Of a stretch of DNA of 64,000 bases, positions 39,209 through 51,842 are shown piece after piece; position 1 is the first letter of the stretch, and the number at the start of each line of letters is the position of its first letter. Under the pieces are notes generated by a model that saw only the letters and a list, made by a program, of their open reading frames with translations, did not search any database and was not told the origin of the DNA. This DNA comes from Tigriopus japonicus (taxonomy: Eukaryota > Arthropoda > Copepoda > Harpacticoida > Harpacticidae), in NCBI GenBank assembly GCA_010645155.1, contig CM021321.1, positions 9,326,086 through 9,390,085 of the forward strand, given 5' to 3'. The position numbers were made by a program, and so were the translations under genes.

Positions 39209-39792
39209 TATTTCAATACCTTGAACCTTTGTAGCAAAGCTATCCACACATTTATCGTGAATTCCTTGTACGCAAACGTCCCTCAACAAGCAAGGCTGGA
39301 CGTCCGGCCTTCCAATCGAAACTCAATAATCGATATCACGATTCCAAGACATTGACTCCAAGGCCGCCATATTTTAGTCTGGTTTTATAACTGAAAGAAG
39401 TTGTCCACAATGCATTTTGTACGCCTAGTCATCATAAAAATCACTGTGGACTTCCAAGAAGCTCTCTATGGAGCGATGGAACCTGTGACGTCATAGGAGT
39501 GCGAAGAGTGACAGTACTGGATGGATTCTGAGAGGACCAACAGGCAAGAATTACTTCCACATTCTGTTTCTCTTCCAACTGATTCCTTTGTGAAAGAACG
39601 AAGCAAACAGTACGACAGAGAGTGCGAGGAGATGTCACTAAAAACTAGTGGAATCAGGTAACGATATCCAAGTGTTAAGACTCCGGAACGGACGTTTTCT
39701 CACAAACTCACAGAAAATGCTAGTGTTGAAGTGATCATGCATGTTCAATGCGATTTTGATTGTAATTGCTACATTCAAAAGCATTTAAGGAC

Positions 39793-42700
39793 ATGCTAGC
39801 TGCCTGGTTCATGACGGCCTCTTTGTTGGGGGTTCTACATGGATGTGATGGGGAAATCAATCCGCCAAAAAAGGCAGAGTTTGTGGCTGGAAGCTTTATC
39901 ATCACGCAAAAATCCCTCAATGAAGCTCCATATCGATATGCCGGGATCTTGCGGAAAGCTTTGGATAAAGTGGAGCAAAAAGATCCGCCCTCCAAATCGG
40001 ATGAAGAGAACTGTGATGTTAGATACCGGATCAATCCCTCAGGTTAGGCAAAACTTATTTTTTATTTGAATGAATTGAATTTCAATCCTGTCTTGTTACA
40101 GGTCGACCTTCAAAGCTCCAAATAATTGACGACAGCCTTTCCATTGTCCTCCGAGAAAATAATACTGTGATTGTGGCCGCTAAAATCTTTGCCGAAGTTG
40201 CGGCCAAAACCTGGATCTGGAAGGGCATCTACCTTCTATTTGGATGCGTCAAACTTAGTAGTTGCAATGGGCAAATTGTCACCTATAAAGCAGAAATTGA
40301 CTTCCAAATCGGATTTCAAGCCTTTTGGGATGAAGAGAAGAAAAAATTGGCCTTCTTCATTAAACCAGTTAATACGGCTATCAACAATGTGGAGGTGGCC
40401 GGATGTCATCCACCTTGGTATCTTTCATGGTTCAAAACATGGCAAGATTTGCTCAATGCTGGAGTGCAAGAAGGATTTGAAGAATTTGCAAGGACCTATG
40501 AACATCAAGCTGAGATTCCTGAAGGATTTTCACCACTTGAAAATGTGTTTATTCACTACAAAGTGACCAATTTGATATGGAACAAACACTACGTGATCTT
40601 TCAAGCCAACGCCACGTTTTCAGCCTTAATTGACGGAAAAAATGAGACGTTCATCCCTACTAATGAGAACAGAGCTTTTGTACCAGTTGATAATTGGAAG
40701 ATGACCAGTCCCAAAGATGGTCAATCTCATTTACTTCAAGGAGTCCGGGTTTCAACCGAGTTCTTGAACTCTCTCATGTGGTATGCCACGATTACCAATG
40801 TTACAAGATATAGTGGCAATGCTCAAGTTTTGGATTCCTTCATCAATGGGACCATTTCATACTCACCTCCTGAGATTCGGGTTGAAAAAGATGAGTTATT
40901 GGGCATCAAGATTCCTCATGGACTAGTGTTAGCCACTTGCCGACCTGTAACCACCAATGACACGAAAATTCTATTTAAGGCTGAATTCTACGATTTGGCT
41001 GGAAGCGGTCGGGTAAAATTGAGGACAAGTTTGGCCAAGAAAACCGGACTCACAGTTAGCTTGAACCAATTGGACTTGAGCAATATGAACACCAAACCAT
41101 TTGAACCCAAGCTGCCATTGCCCGAAGCATTTGAAGAAGAGCTCATGAGAAGTGCCATGGCCAAATTACAACCAGTCGTGAACACTTACTTGAGATCAAA
41201 ACCGCTTTATTTACCGGATAATGTCGCTCCATTTGCCGATGCACCAGAAATGCACCTCGTGGCCACCGGAAATGGCACAGGATTTGCTGAGATTCTAAGT
41301 TATTGCACCTGTAGCACGACTTTGGCATCAGCATATTCCAATTGTGACCCTCGATCTCACATTTGTGATGGCAAATCCATCGATATTGACCTCACCCCGT
41401 TTGCCAAACCTGACGATGACGATTCGAAAGTTATTGACACAATCAAAGATGGCATCAAAGGGATTTTTGATGTTGCTAAAAATGTAATTCATCGGCGACT
41501 AAATCAATCGGAGCCGCGACATCTACCGGAGAAACGAGCATTAAATTTCACCGCTCTTTTCGAACAAAGCATCAGGGACAAGACTTATTTGGGATTCCAT
41601 TTGACCTTCTTTGAAGATGACTCCAATTGTAAATTGAACAAATTTGGGTCTCGTGCAAAAGTATATTGGCTGTGGCAGACATCCCAATGTACACCATTGT
41701 TCCTTCAAGGGAAGAATTCTCTTCAATATTACTACCTCAATGCCACAACTCTGAAATTTGGATGTGGTGATGAGTTTTGTCAGAGTTGTCAATATCCAAG
41801 CTTGGCAATTGATCCCAACCAAAAGGACCAATGTAACCAATTAAACGACCAATCCTATCACGTGGGCCCACCTGTGATTACGCGTTGGGAAACGGATCAA
41901 CCTATTAAAGCTCTCGTGGCTAACGTGTTTTTTGATGAAGAATTCTGCTCCATCCATCAAAGATATATTGAGCCTCAACTGATTTCCACTCATACAAATT
42001 TGGGACACAATGGATCCATGATTTGTGGCGAAGCCGATTCTGGGGATTTTATTGGCACTCGATTTGCCAATGAAACCGTGAATGTAGCTACATGGGAGTG
42101 TATCAGTCAATGTTATGGATGCCTTTTCAGGGTTTACGATGTAAAACTGGGCGATTGTCACGTTTTTCAGCAAGATGTGCGAATAACTTTTACCCAGAGT
42201 GTTTATCGTGAATTGACTTCAAAAATCGCCACTCCTTTGAGCACAATTAATCCTGCTATTTATGTGGGCATAGGAACTTCTGTTTTGATTGCCTTCCTGG
42301 GAATCTTGGTGATTTTTTGTATTTGTAAATGGAATGCAAAGAAATCCAGCAGACCACCCAGTGGGATTAGTTCTATCAGCAATGAGAAAACGAAATGTTC
42401 CACCACTCTCAAAAATCTATGGATCAAGCACATTGGGATACGGTTTCTCTCATGGAAAAAGTCTGAAATAAAGGCTATTCAAGAGGACGTCATCCAAAAC
42501 GTGATGTTGATTAGTAATGGTGTGATGGCCATTGTCTTTGCCATTGAGTGGAATAGTGATAATAACCCTTTACTTACATTGCACAACAAATTCAGTGATG
42601 GTGTATCTATATCTGTGGACATTTTTAACACAGACAAAGTGGCAGATTTTGCTGATTGGCTCAACTTGTTAACATACTTTGTCAACATTACAAACGCCGT

Positions 42701-45074
42701 GCTCGCTTTCTCGATCGTGATCACGTGGTGTTTCAGCAAAACCGGCTCAAGAACCATGTGGATGAAAGTGAGATTACTTTCTTCGGTATTACTCCTTTCC
42801 AGTATCTTTGTCGTGATTGCAGCCGTGATTTTTTCAACATATTTTGATAACCTAGTGACATTGGAGCAGAATCGAGGCGTGTTCATCACGGATAATCAAT
42901 CCATGTACAATATGGCTTCAAAAGTGCTGAAGGTGTCGCTCAATGGTTTGTCCCTGACTGTGATATCTTTCACCATAGTATTTCTATTCCACGGCGTTGG
43001 GGGAGGTCTCTACTTTGGGACCATTCTGTTCAGACTCTTGCATTTACACTCCAAACGGTCCAACATGGAGATTCTGACCACTCTCTTGGTAATTTTAACT
43101 GTGATCCAACCTTTCATTTGTCTACATCCGGTGATCATTTGGTCGCAAGACTCCAACCACAACTCTATTTTCCTCATACTCATCATTCTCATCTGGTTCT
43201 TGCCCGTGATTGTACACGCATTGTCTAAAGCTATCATAACTCATGGGCGACCCAAGTTCATATCCCGGATCAATCCTCATAAAGATGAAATCTTGGCAGA
43301 GAATAAGGGAAAAATGTCACCATCGGAACGATCCAAGGTCGAAGGACGCCAGAAAAAGTTTGGCCTTATATTTGACTTTGCCGTTCAGCTCATGCAGATT
43401 TCGTTTTTCTTGGCGTCCTTCTCCATCATAACGCACTTCATCATACATACAGAATTCAATCAAAATCGAAAGAATCTGCAAGACTTTGTTCTTCCTGCAA
43501 TCGTCTCTGTCTTTTGTTGGATGACTTCCATATCATATTTATTACTCTCTTTAGTGTTGGACGAGTCACGGAAAGACTCAAGACTAGTCTTCAAGGACCA
43601 AAATCTGGAATCAGCCAGGAATTTGCTTCGAAATTCGCTCAAAAGACGACTTCAGACACTAGATAACCCTAATGGACCATCAATTCGTAGACTTCCTCCA
43701 TTGAAACCGGTGCGGAATCACCGACGAACTTTACCCGCAAATGTTAATCTGTCTGAATCGCTAAATGGTCGCGATATAAAGCCTGAAGATTCGGCTTTGG
43801 TCAACGTCGCAAGTCAAGCAAAGGCCAATTCCACCGAAGTTCAGCAAAAGGTCAAGAGATTTGAGGAGATCGGGTTGAGGCCAATGGCCAAAAGGGCAGA
43901 GTTATACGCCAAAGATTCCTTCAACATTGAGGATACGGACCCTGAAGTGGAAGTCATGGTGGCAACTCCAAGTTCATTGAGTTGTTGGTCGCGAACCAAA
44001 CGATTGTATCATTTTCTCATTGAAACACGCGAGTACAAAGATCCTCTAAGTTACGGATGGAGGATCAAATTTCGCCGGATTTTCCTGACTTTAGGGGTGT
44101 TGCTTTTTACAGCCCTCACAATCTACACCGTCATTTCCACCCAGGATTTCTCATCCAAAGCCGAGATCCAAAAGCTTTTAGATTTCGCTGGGACCAATCT
44201 TACTTGGCCAGATAGTGGATCTGTCTTGGACGATGTGTTCCATTTATACAACACCATGGAACGCACAAAATCATACATGATGATGGGATCTGTCGCCTTG
44301 TTTTGGGCCAGTTTGGTCTTTGATTTTGCCAGTCATTTTGCCGAAACTGACCGCCGCAAATCTTTGCTCTTTACGGGAAGTCGAATCACAAACTTTTTTG
44401 GAAGTCTCATGGTGTTTGCTAGTGTGATTGTGGTGGGATTGCCAGATTATTTGGAAGCAAGTCATTTGGACGAGATATGCCCTCATTGTGGGGAGAACTT
44501 CAATCAAACTGTGCGACAAGTGGCCGAATTCTCGATAGGGCTCTTCTTTGCTTGTCTATTCACGTTCCAACTGATTCCAATCCTCATAACTATCATCCCA
44601 GCTTTGGTTCGAGCGGCTGTTCTGATCCTTATTCATCCATCATTGCAAATTGAAGAAGATGACGTTACTTCGTTGAGGATGACGATCCTTCAACAAGTCA
44701 TTCAATTTGCTAGTTTCCTTACCTTTCCCATTACTTTCATATCCATGGCTATTCTTCAGCAATATCAGAAAGATATGTTCGTGACGATCCTGATCATTTG
44801 TTTCTGGGTGTTCCCTCCGTTTGTTTTGTTCCTGGGATTGCACTACACGCGCAAATATCGTCGCCACAAGATTCTGATCTACATCTACTACACGTACAAT
44901 ACGTGTTACTTTGTGATTTTAACCGCCTTGGTCTTTTACTCCATGACGTTTGAGAGAATTATTGAAACCTTGGAAGGCATGATGCGTGAACCCACGTTTT
45001 GGATCAGTTCCACATCTCAAGTGTTTCTATGTAACGTGGTCATTTCAGATATGCTCTATATGACGGTATTTTAA
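39793..45074 (+). CDS. BPI/LBP-like (TULIP) ectodomain fused to ~17-helix membrane protein, paralogue A
   Basis: Exons 39793-40042 and 40102-45074 (59-bp intron, TCAG|gttagg ... gttacag|GTCG, phase 1) encode 1740 residues. The ATG at 39793 begins a signal peptide (MLAAWFMTASLLGVLHGC). Residues about 28-60 (GSFIITQKSLNEAPYRYAGI) resemble the N-terminal strand and helix of BPI/LBP proteins. A second lobe has GVRVSTEFLNSLMWYATIT, like the 'lsdyffNt' start of the BPI C-lobe, and LPLPEAFEEELMRSAMAKLQ. A Cys-rich extracellular module follows (YCTCSTT, CGDEFCQSCQYPSL). The first membrane helix is near 800-822. About sixteen more occupy about 880-1740, divided by a cytosolic loop near 1240-1400. Many N-glycosylation sites occur before 800. 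The combination suggests a cell-surface lipid- or LPS-binding receptor or transporter, but the polytopic part matches no family I know. Relative to paralogue B it has about 55 extra residues near 41370-41580. Confidence 0.88.
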
Positions 45075-46542
45075 AGTTGAATAGATTTATATTGTTTTAT
45101 TGACCGCCTTCTCCTTTTATAAGACTTCCTCCAAGCTCAAGGAGGTTAAGTCCAAAATATTAGTTACCTACAAATCACTTTACTACCGTACAAATCACTT
45201 TACTGCCCTACGAATCAATTCATTGCTCTACATCTCGACTATTTTGCTGAGAGTTCATATCATACGCACAATAATTTGTACGTGTGAAGCCCCCATCCCA
45301 TTGACGAGGAATGATCAAATGTGGAATTCGTGGTAGGCTTTTATACTAAGGCACTGAGTAGCCAACACACGAACAGATGATGGACTGACGGGAGGTGAAC
45401 AAAGCTCCTAAAACCCGTATTGAGCATGCAATGCATGCAGGTCAGATAGTACGAATGTCCATGGTTGAACTAATTTTCAGGGTTGAAAAAATCGAAACGG
45501 AAGTCCCAAAAAGGATAAGTTGGTCAACAAAATACCATATGCACCCACAAATGAAGTGGGTAATGGCCAAGATCCGACATCACTCGTTTCATTTTAAAAG
45601 ACGCCCCTCGGGCTGACACCCTCGGGTCGCCAATAAAATGAAACTCCCTCCGCCGGATTTTGGCCGTTACTCCATTCCTTTGCAGGTGCATAAATTCATT
45701 TTTCTCTCGGTCTTTTAGGTTTTAAACCTAATTTTACAGGCAATTCAGCTTTGAATCATTTAAAACACACTAATAGTTCATTTTGGACCCCTTCATTAAG
45801 GTTCTAGGCCCTTTAGTTTCTCAAAAGTTGCTATCTTGGTCTCATAATTTGGAAAATTTGTTCAGCTTAGAGGGTACTTGTGCGTCCTTTTGGGAACGGC
45901 GAGCAGTTGCGAGCAGAATGAACTAGATGGCGTTGGATATGATTGTACTCTTTCCAATATAGAGCTCTAGTCTCTCGATTCCGCACGCAGTAAAGCGACT
46001 GCTACAAGTTTTAAAACGTTATTTCTCGCGAACGAATGATGATCGAATTCAGCCAACGACTTCATTAAATGCTTGCTTTATCAATCTTAAACAATCTGAT
46101 GCAATCAAAATATCAAAATAAAATAATAGCCCTTCAATGGAATTTGATTGATAAAAAATCATAGCTCAACGCCTGAGGAGAGTCTTCCACGAATTACGAT
46201 GTCCTTGCAAGGCCAACCTCTGATCTAGTCCACCCACTATCCTGACTATCAATACCAGTCTCAGCAACATCAATCCTAGTTAGAGTCAAGGCAATTGACC
46301 TCCAAGCACTTTGGTCATAATCTCTCATGGGGGAAAACACTCTCAAAGCTAAATGATTTGATTCATTCATCGCAGCATATGTGAATAACGCAGTGATAAC
46401 AAAGGGTTATCAAAATGCAAATATGACACGAATTCATCTAATTAGGACAAATCAAGCGTCCTGCTCTTCATTAATTTAAACAAACAATTACTTGTTTTTG
46501 CAAAATGTTACTCAAATGCCACGAAGTGGTAACCTCGGCCGG

Positions 46543-47107
46543 CACGGTGTGTATTTGAGTCAAGAAGTCATTTTTAAATTCCAAACACTTTTGAGATCAC
46601 TTTTGAGGTGTTAATGCAGTATTGCATATGAATTTGAATTCTGTTAATTAAGTCAAGGGCAAAAATACGTTATATGGTCACTTAAAACAGACTTAAAGAT
46701 AACTGTTTGAACATTTTCTTCAATCCATTCCTCAAGTAGTCTTATGGGTATGTCTACCAAAAATATTGTCGAAATCTACTTAGCCGTTTGTCTAAACTGA
46801 TGCAATGACCCTCTCTTGTTTAGTCCTTCGAAAATGCCGATCAAACAGGCCGTTGAAAATAGATCTGTGAAATAGATTTCCAAAATATTTGCGAACAACA
46901 CTGCTCTTAGTACATCTCAGACTTTAGTCAAAGTAATTTTTCATATATTTATTTTTAAGTGCGTTTTAAGTAACATAATAGTGTTTTTGCCCATGACTTA
47001 TTTAATCGAATTCAAATAAATGTTCTGCATTGCATTCACATCTCAAAAGTGGTCTCAAAAGTTTTTGAAATTTAAAAATGACTTCTTGAGCTCAAAAACA
47101 CTCCGTG
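46543..47107. mobile_element. Element with ~150-bp terminal inverted repeats, 565 bp
   Basis: The left arm (CACGGTGTGTATTTGAGTCA AGAAGTCATTTTTAAATT... to about 46690) matches the inverse of the right arm (from about 46960; CACGGAGTGTTTTTGAGCTC AAGAAGTC...) with scattered differences and small gaps. There is a unique centre of about 270 bp and no coding capacity. I could not find a convincing target duplication, so the exact ends are approximate. Confidence 0.7.
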
Positions 47108-47287
47108 TTGGACTATCAACAGAACAAAAATTCATAGGTAAGTTCTGTGGGACAATAAACCTTCTCTATTAATTTTTCTATGTACAGGTATTGCCCTGTT
47201 TCTTTAAATGTTGGAGGAATTACTTGAAGTTGGAAGGCGTGGCACAAGACCCAATCTCCTTTCCAAGGTTATTCAACATACCAAAAC

Positions 47288-47627
47288 TAGTGATTGACCG
47301 AAAGGGCTCATAACCGAAACCGAAAGTTTCGGCCGAAAGAGGGCTTAACCGAAACCGAAACCGAACGCAGCGGACTACAAAATTGTTTATATGCAAAATC
47401 CACCTTAAAAATTAAATTGCTCATGTTTTCGATGTTGAGTAGTCGCAAGTATTAAAAAATCGGGAAGCTTGAACTTTAGAGGTTTTTGGACGAAAAATTT
47501 TTCGATTTTGTTGTCAAACTCCATCCTTTAGAGTGCATGTCTTCTTTCGGTTTCGGTAGGCATATCCGAAACCGAAACCGAAATTTCGGCCGTAATTTTG
47601 GCCGAAAGCGCTTTCGGTCCATCACTA
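47288..47627. mobile_element. hAT-like MITE (TAGTGAT family), intact copy 2, 340 bp
   Basis: It starts TAGTGATTGACCGAAAG and ends CTTTCGGTCCATCACTA, inverted with one extra difference. It is flanked by the exact octamer ACCAAAAC (47280-47287 and 47628-47635). It is rich in CCGAAACCGAAA and its complement near both ends. It aligns with the outer parts of 38024-39208. Confidence 0.9.
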
Positions 47628-49260
47628 ACCAAAACTAACAATGATCATTTCGGTTTCCAGTAGGATTAATTGAATTTCGTTCTCTGCAAACGAGACCTTG
47701 CTTGTATGTAGTAGACTACGCATTTCAATTTTCAGCTCAATCGAATGTCGGAGTAAAAAACTTATTTGATTCTCGGTTGAACTTTAAAGTATAGAGTGAA
47801 ATCTTGAGATGCAACCTCTTGTGGACACTGACCTTCAGACCCAAGAAGCAAAAATTCACAACAATAGCGTTTGATTATAACCATTTTTCGACCGTTAGGA
47901 GTTGTCCAATCGTGCTGAAGATTATTTTTCAAAAAAGTAGGACTATGATAAGATAAAACAGGAAGTGGAATATTGGCCTTATGGCAGGAATTACTAGTGA
48001 TGTCATGATATTTGGCGGGAAAAAAAGTTTAGAAGACTTGTGTTTCTGAAGAGCGTGAAAGGTAGCTAAAACGAAGATTCAGGCCTGGTTATTGCAACAA
48101 TTCCTTTCTCATCTGAACAACTTGAAGTTAGAATAACAATTGTTGACATTTTTTGCAAAAAAACATGTTCCGTTGCTTTTCTCTAAAATTTTGCCACATA
48201 AGTTGAGAGGTTTCTTCCAAATTTTTGAATCAGGAATGCCCGACTTTGAATAACAAGATGGCCAGATGAAATCGATTACTATTAATATTTACCTTTAATT
48301 AACAACATTAGCATAGTTTTTATTCATACTTCAAATAAATCTAAATTTGCCTACCTTTGAATGCACTTCAGTAGATCCCAGTGAATGGAAACTCCTGAAC
48401 ATATCTTTCAACACTTGTGTTTGTCGGTCATTGATGGCTGAAGTTCTCCACCACTCATAGAGCCCTTTTAGTCTCACCCTGGTGCCCACCACTTCACTTC
48501 CCACCCCTTCAAAAAATTCTGAAGACCACACTTGACTTGTTTTTTATGGATTTTTGTTTCCTAATGCTTTAAATTCAACCACAAACATTTAGAGGGCAAG
48601 CCAAATTTCTAATCTTGTGTCATAGTAATTTGAGACAAGATTAATGAGATGGACCCAAAACATACTATTCATTTAGAAATCATTTTTCAATGTTCAATTA
48701 TTGCACAACTTTGTCCATTCTTCTTTTTGAAAAACTAGTCTTGATTGGGCTCAACTCAAAATAAGTCCAACCCTGAACATCACTTGAAAAGCCAAATGAG
48801 TCTACAGCATTGAGATCTGAGATCCAACTGTTGAGCGGACAAAAGTGCGGGAACATTTGAAATGTGTGACCACGCAAATGTCAAGCATGCAATTGACGAA
48901 TCAAATGTGGAATTGAGTAATGTTTTTGGGTCATTTTTTGTTATTGCTACTGGACACTTTCTTGGAAGAACCAAGATGTCACTAGGTGACCATGTCTTGG
49001 ATTTGAATATTTCAACCAGGAACTCTTTTGTCAATATGTACATTGAATAAGTCATTGGTAGGAAGAACACAAATTTAAGCTTTTGCGTTAAGTGGGGTTA
49101 ATCCAATAAATAATAATAATCCATTACATAAATGGACAAAAACTAACTTGTTGCTTCAAGAATGAGTTTAAAAAAGTTGGTCTTGATTGACATGTTTGGC
49201 CACACTAATTGCCCACTCAACAGTTGTGATGGCGACATTTTTCTCAAAAATTCAACACAT

Positions 49261-49645
49261 CCCGCCCTGCTTGCCAAATCAGCTGAACCAAAGTGGCTCC
49301 AAAGTGCCTTGAACTCAGCTGAAGAATGGGCCTTGAATAATGGAATGACCTTCAATATGGATAAGTGTAAGATGATGAGGTTTGGAAAGAGGCCAAAAAA
49401 CACTCCCAAGTATATCCTGAAAGGCCAGGAACTTGAGAGTGCAGACATGGAAACAGACCTTGGTATTATATTTGATTGTAACATAAAATTCCGTGAACAC
49501 TGCTGATATCGTTCTGCAGGCGAGTAGAATGATGGGGCTCCAGAGACGCACTTTCACCATGAGGGACAAGAAAGTTATAACTAGACTGTACAAAGTGTAT
49601 GTTAGACTTATACCAGAGTATAACATGACTTATTGCTCTCCTTGA
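49261..49645 (+). pseudogene. Truncated, frameshifted LINE reverse-transcriptase fragment
   Basis: The first frame reads WLQSALNSAEEWALNNGMTF N followed by DKCKMMRFGKR and DLGIIFDCNIKFREHC, matching the region after the catalytic motif in non-LTR reverse transcriptases ('W...N..KC', 'LGv.iD..l.f..H'). After a +1 shift near 49497 the next frame continues with ASRMMGLQRRTF and LYKVYVRLIPEYNMTYCSP, the usual downstream block. The catalytic motif itself, the endonuclease and the 3' end are missing. It is a dead copy. Confidence 0.75.
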
Positions 49646-50168
49646 AATGTTATAAAATACAACCATTCACTTGAACACACGTCATTTCTCTGGTTATTTG
49701 CCATTGTTAAAATGTTGTCATGTTCCACCATTCACTCAAAAAACGAATGTTATAAGTAAAAATACTCAAATTGCAAATTGAATTCATTGAATCAAAGGCA
49801 GTCATCGCATGTCCTAAATTGCTGGTGTCGGTCCCAAGCTGTAGGTCCTTCGACCTTGAAATGAATCCTTCGTTGTGTCATCCTTGATTAAGCATAAAAG
49901 CTTAGATTTGCCAACTTCTTTTTACTTTTTTTGTCGTTTTTTTCTACTTCATAAATACTTTTTTACTTGTTATTTTCTTCTTTGCTTCTTGGGTCTGAAC
50001 GCTTGCGCCCGCAAGAGGTTGTATCTCAAGATTTCATTCAATACTTGAGAGCTTTAGTTCTTGTTCTTTTTTTAGGAATCAGCTTTATTTCATTTGATAT
50101 TCATCATTTGTAATGTACATTATGATTAACTAAATGTCCCTTTAGAGATCATCCAATACTCCGATGAG

Positions 50169-50190
50169 NNNNNNNNNNNNNNNNNNNNNN
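50169..50190. other. Assembly gap (22 Ns)
   Basis: A short run of N in AT-rich intergenic sequence. Confidence 0.99.
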
Positions 50191-50463
50191 TCTGCAAGCT
50201 ATTTGCTGTAATCTTCTAAAGTGTTTGATAAGAGAAAAAAAAATCTCTTTTTATTTTTAGGGTGTTTTATCGTACGTTCTGAAGGCATTTCAGCAACTCT
50301 TTGATCCTCAATCCATAATTCAGAGGATATGCGTAGTTTCATACTAGAGTCTTTCTCGTGATAAGTAGTTTACTTACCGCACAATAATTGTGTCAAATGC
50401 GCACTTGAATGCATCTTTTTTGTATCTTGAATTAGATGATTCGATTCATTCGAAGGTTATCAT

Positions 50464-50713
50464 TAGAGACAGGAAGTTAAGACGAATAAAACTGTCAAAT
50501 TACACAAAAAAGACGAAGTAATGTCATGTTGAGCGCTTACGAAGTATGATTTATATGACGAATAAAATCCAAATTAGACGAAAAAAGACGAATAAAATCC
50601 AAATTAGACGAAAAAAGACGAATAAAATCCAAATTAGACGAAAAAAGACGAATAAAATCCAAATTAGACGAAAAAAGACGAATAAGTTTATTCGTCTTAA
50701 GTTCCTGTCCCTA
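50464..50713. mobile_element. hAT-like MITE, 250 bp, with internal 30-bp tandem repeat
   Basis: The ends TAGAGACAGGAAGTTAAGAC and the inverse of the right end TAGGGACAGGAACTTAAGAC match at 18 of 20 positions and continue through GAATAAA. The flanks are gttatcat (50456-50463) and gttaacat (50714-50721), 7 of 8 identical. The TAG-starting ends resemble those at 17102 and 47288, suggesting the same broad transposase group. It encodes no protein. Confidence 0.82.
50557..50685. repeat. 30-bp tandem repeat, four copies plus a partial one
   Basis: The unit GACGAATAAAATCCAAATTA GACGAAAAAA repeats exactly at 50557, 50587, 50617 and 50647, then breaks into GACGAATAAG. GACGAATAA also occurs in the terminal repeat of the enclosing element, so the array probably grew from the transposon's own end. 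Confidence 0.92.
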
Positions 50714-51485
50714 GTTAACATGGACTAATAATAAATATTTGTGTAACTTAAAGGGGGTTATCGCACATTTTGCGATACGAAATCCACTAATAAGGCCAAT
50801 ATTTTACTTCCTATTTCATGTCAATATAGATACACCTCTTCTTATGGATTCATTCATCCTAAATGAGCTGATTAAGGACTTTGATCTTTTGATTGAATAG
50901 GTCAATTGAATAAGTACCTTATGTGCTAGGGTCAGATCATAAATGACCCTCCTCTTCTCCAAAGATTCCAGTCCCATTTGAATGATATATGTATAGTAAA
51001 TATATATCTTTAAGTTGACTTGAATAGTTAGGGGTCCATTCTGAGTTTGTTTTAGGCATAATAATATAAGGTCTAAAAATTAAAATATGCTCAAATATCC
51101 ATGACTGTTGTTTTCTATTGTGTGTTCCTGATTGAATATCTAAACCCCTTCATTTATTTTGGTGAAGGCGGTACGTTAAAGCCTGCAATTTCATTCCGTT
51201 CCGATAAATAACCTGGATTTCTGTGCCATAAAATCCCAGAAATTTAGGTGAAATGTAGATTATTGATAGTTGAATTTTTCGTGTTCCCAAAAATACATTT
51301 CATTTTCAATATTTATAGGCCTATGTTTGAATAAAAAGAATGAATATAAAATCTAAATCTTATCAAAGCTGGGCATGTAGAACACGGTTGCGGTCCTCGT
51401 AAAAAATCGTATCAAGTTTGTATGAACATACCTAACACTTTATCTCTTGATCTAAAACAAATAAGCGTTTGCAACTAAAAACCAT

Positions 51486-51514
51486 GTACCCCTGAAAGGG
51501 CCTTTCAGGGGTAC
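51486..51514. repeat. Perfect 29-base palindrome
   Basis: 14-base arms GTACCCCTGAAAGG / CCTTTCAGGGGTAC around one central base. A second inverted pair lies just downstream (CTTGCTAAAAAC near 51514 and GTTTTTAGCAAG near 51570). No gene adjoins. It may be the end of a small element. Confidence 0.7.
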
Positions 51515-51842
51515 TTGCTAAAAACGCATTTTGAGGGCGTAAAGGGGAAAAAATCAAACATTTTTTTTTGTTTTTAGCAAGTGCAGATGGTTTAAACTGC
51601 AGGGTTATTTCGAGTTTCTTGATCAAATGGCCTTTTAAATTGAATTGAAAATGTAACCAAAATTAAAAAGTTCTAGATGCTATTGACATATTTTGCTTTT
51701 AGAAAGAAAACAGTTCCCCTTTGGGTTTGAAATATAATGTAATTAAACTGTAATTTAATGTAATTTAATGACTTTTTAAAAGTAATAGTAACTAAATACA
51801 TTTGAAAAGTAATTGATACAAGTCTATTCCATAGATTTAAGT

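Larger units (their letters stand above)
37815..39355 (+). pseudogene. Possible small reading frame split by a transposon
   Basis: The ATG at 37815 (context gaccATGG) opens 67 codons (MEAKSNSDARRNISS...) up to the target duplication at 38016. After the transposon, the right duplication copy at 39209 continues in the same frame for 48 more codons to a TGA at 39353-39355. The uninterrupted form would be 115 residues. Neither half has a recognisable domain or signal peptide, and an open frame of this size can occur by chance. If it was a gene, the insertion broke it. Confidence 0.25.
34359..39792. other. Intergenic region between LAMP and the first TULIP-polytopic gene
   Basis: Both flanking genes are transcribed away from this 5.4-kb interval. 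34600-36000 and 36200-37800 are AT-rich with no feature I can support. The interval holds an inverted-repeat element (36034-36192) and a transposon-in-transposon (38024-39208) that interrupts a possible small reading frame (37815-39355). 39360-39790 is probably promoter or leader of the next gene. Confidence 0.5.

Noticed and set aside
42479..42889. Long antisense frames inside both TULIP-polytopic genes (also 54948-55319)
   Set aside because: Shadows of the coding strand; the similar antisense frames in both copies follow from the near-identical tract.
48862..49050. 62-codon frame upstream of the LINE fragment
   Set aside because: No clear similarity to LINE proteins and too short to support a gene.
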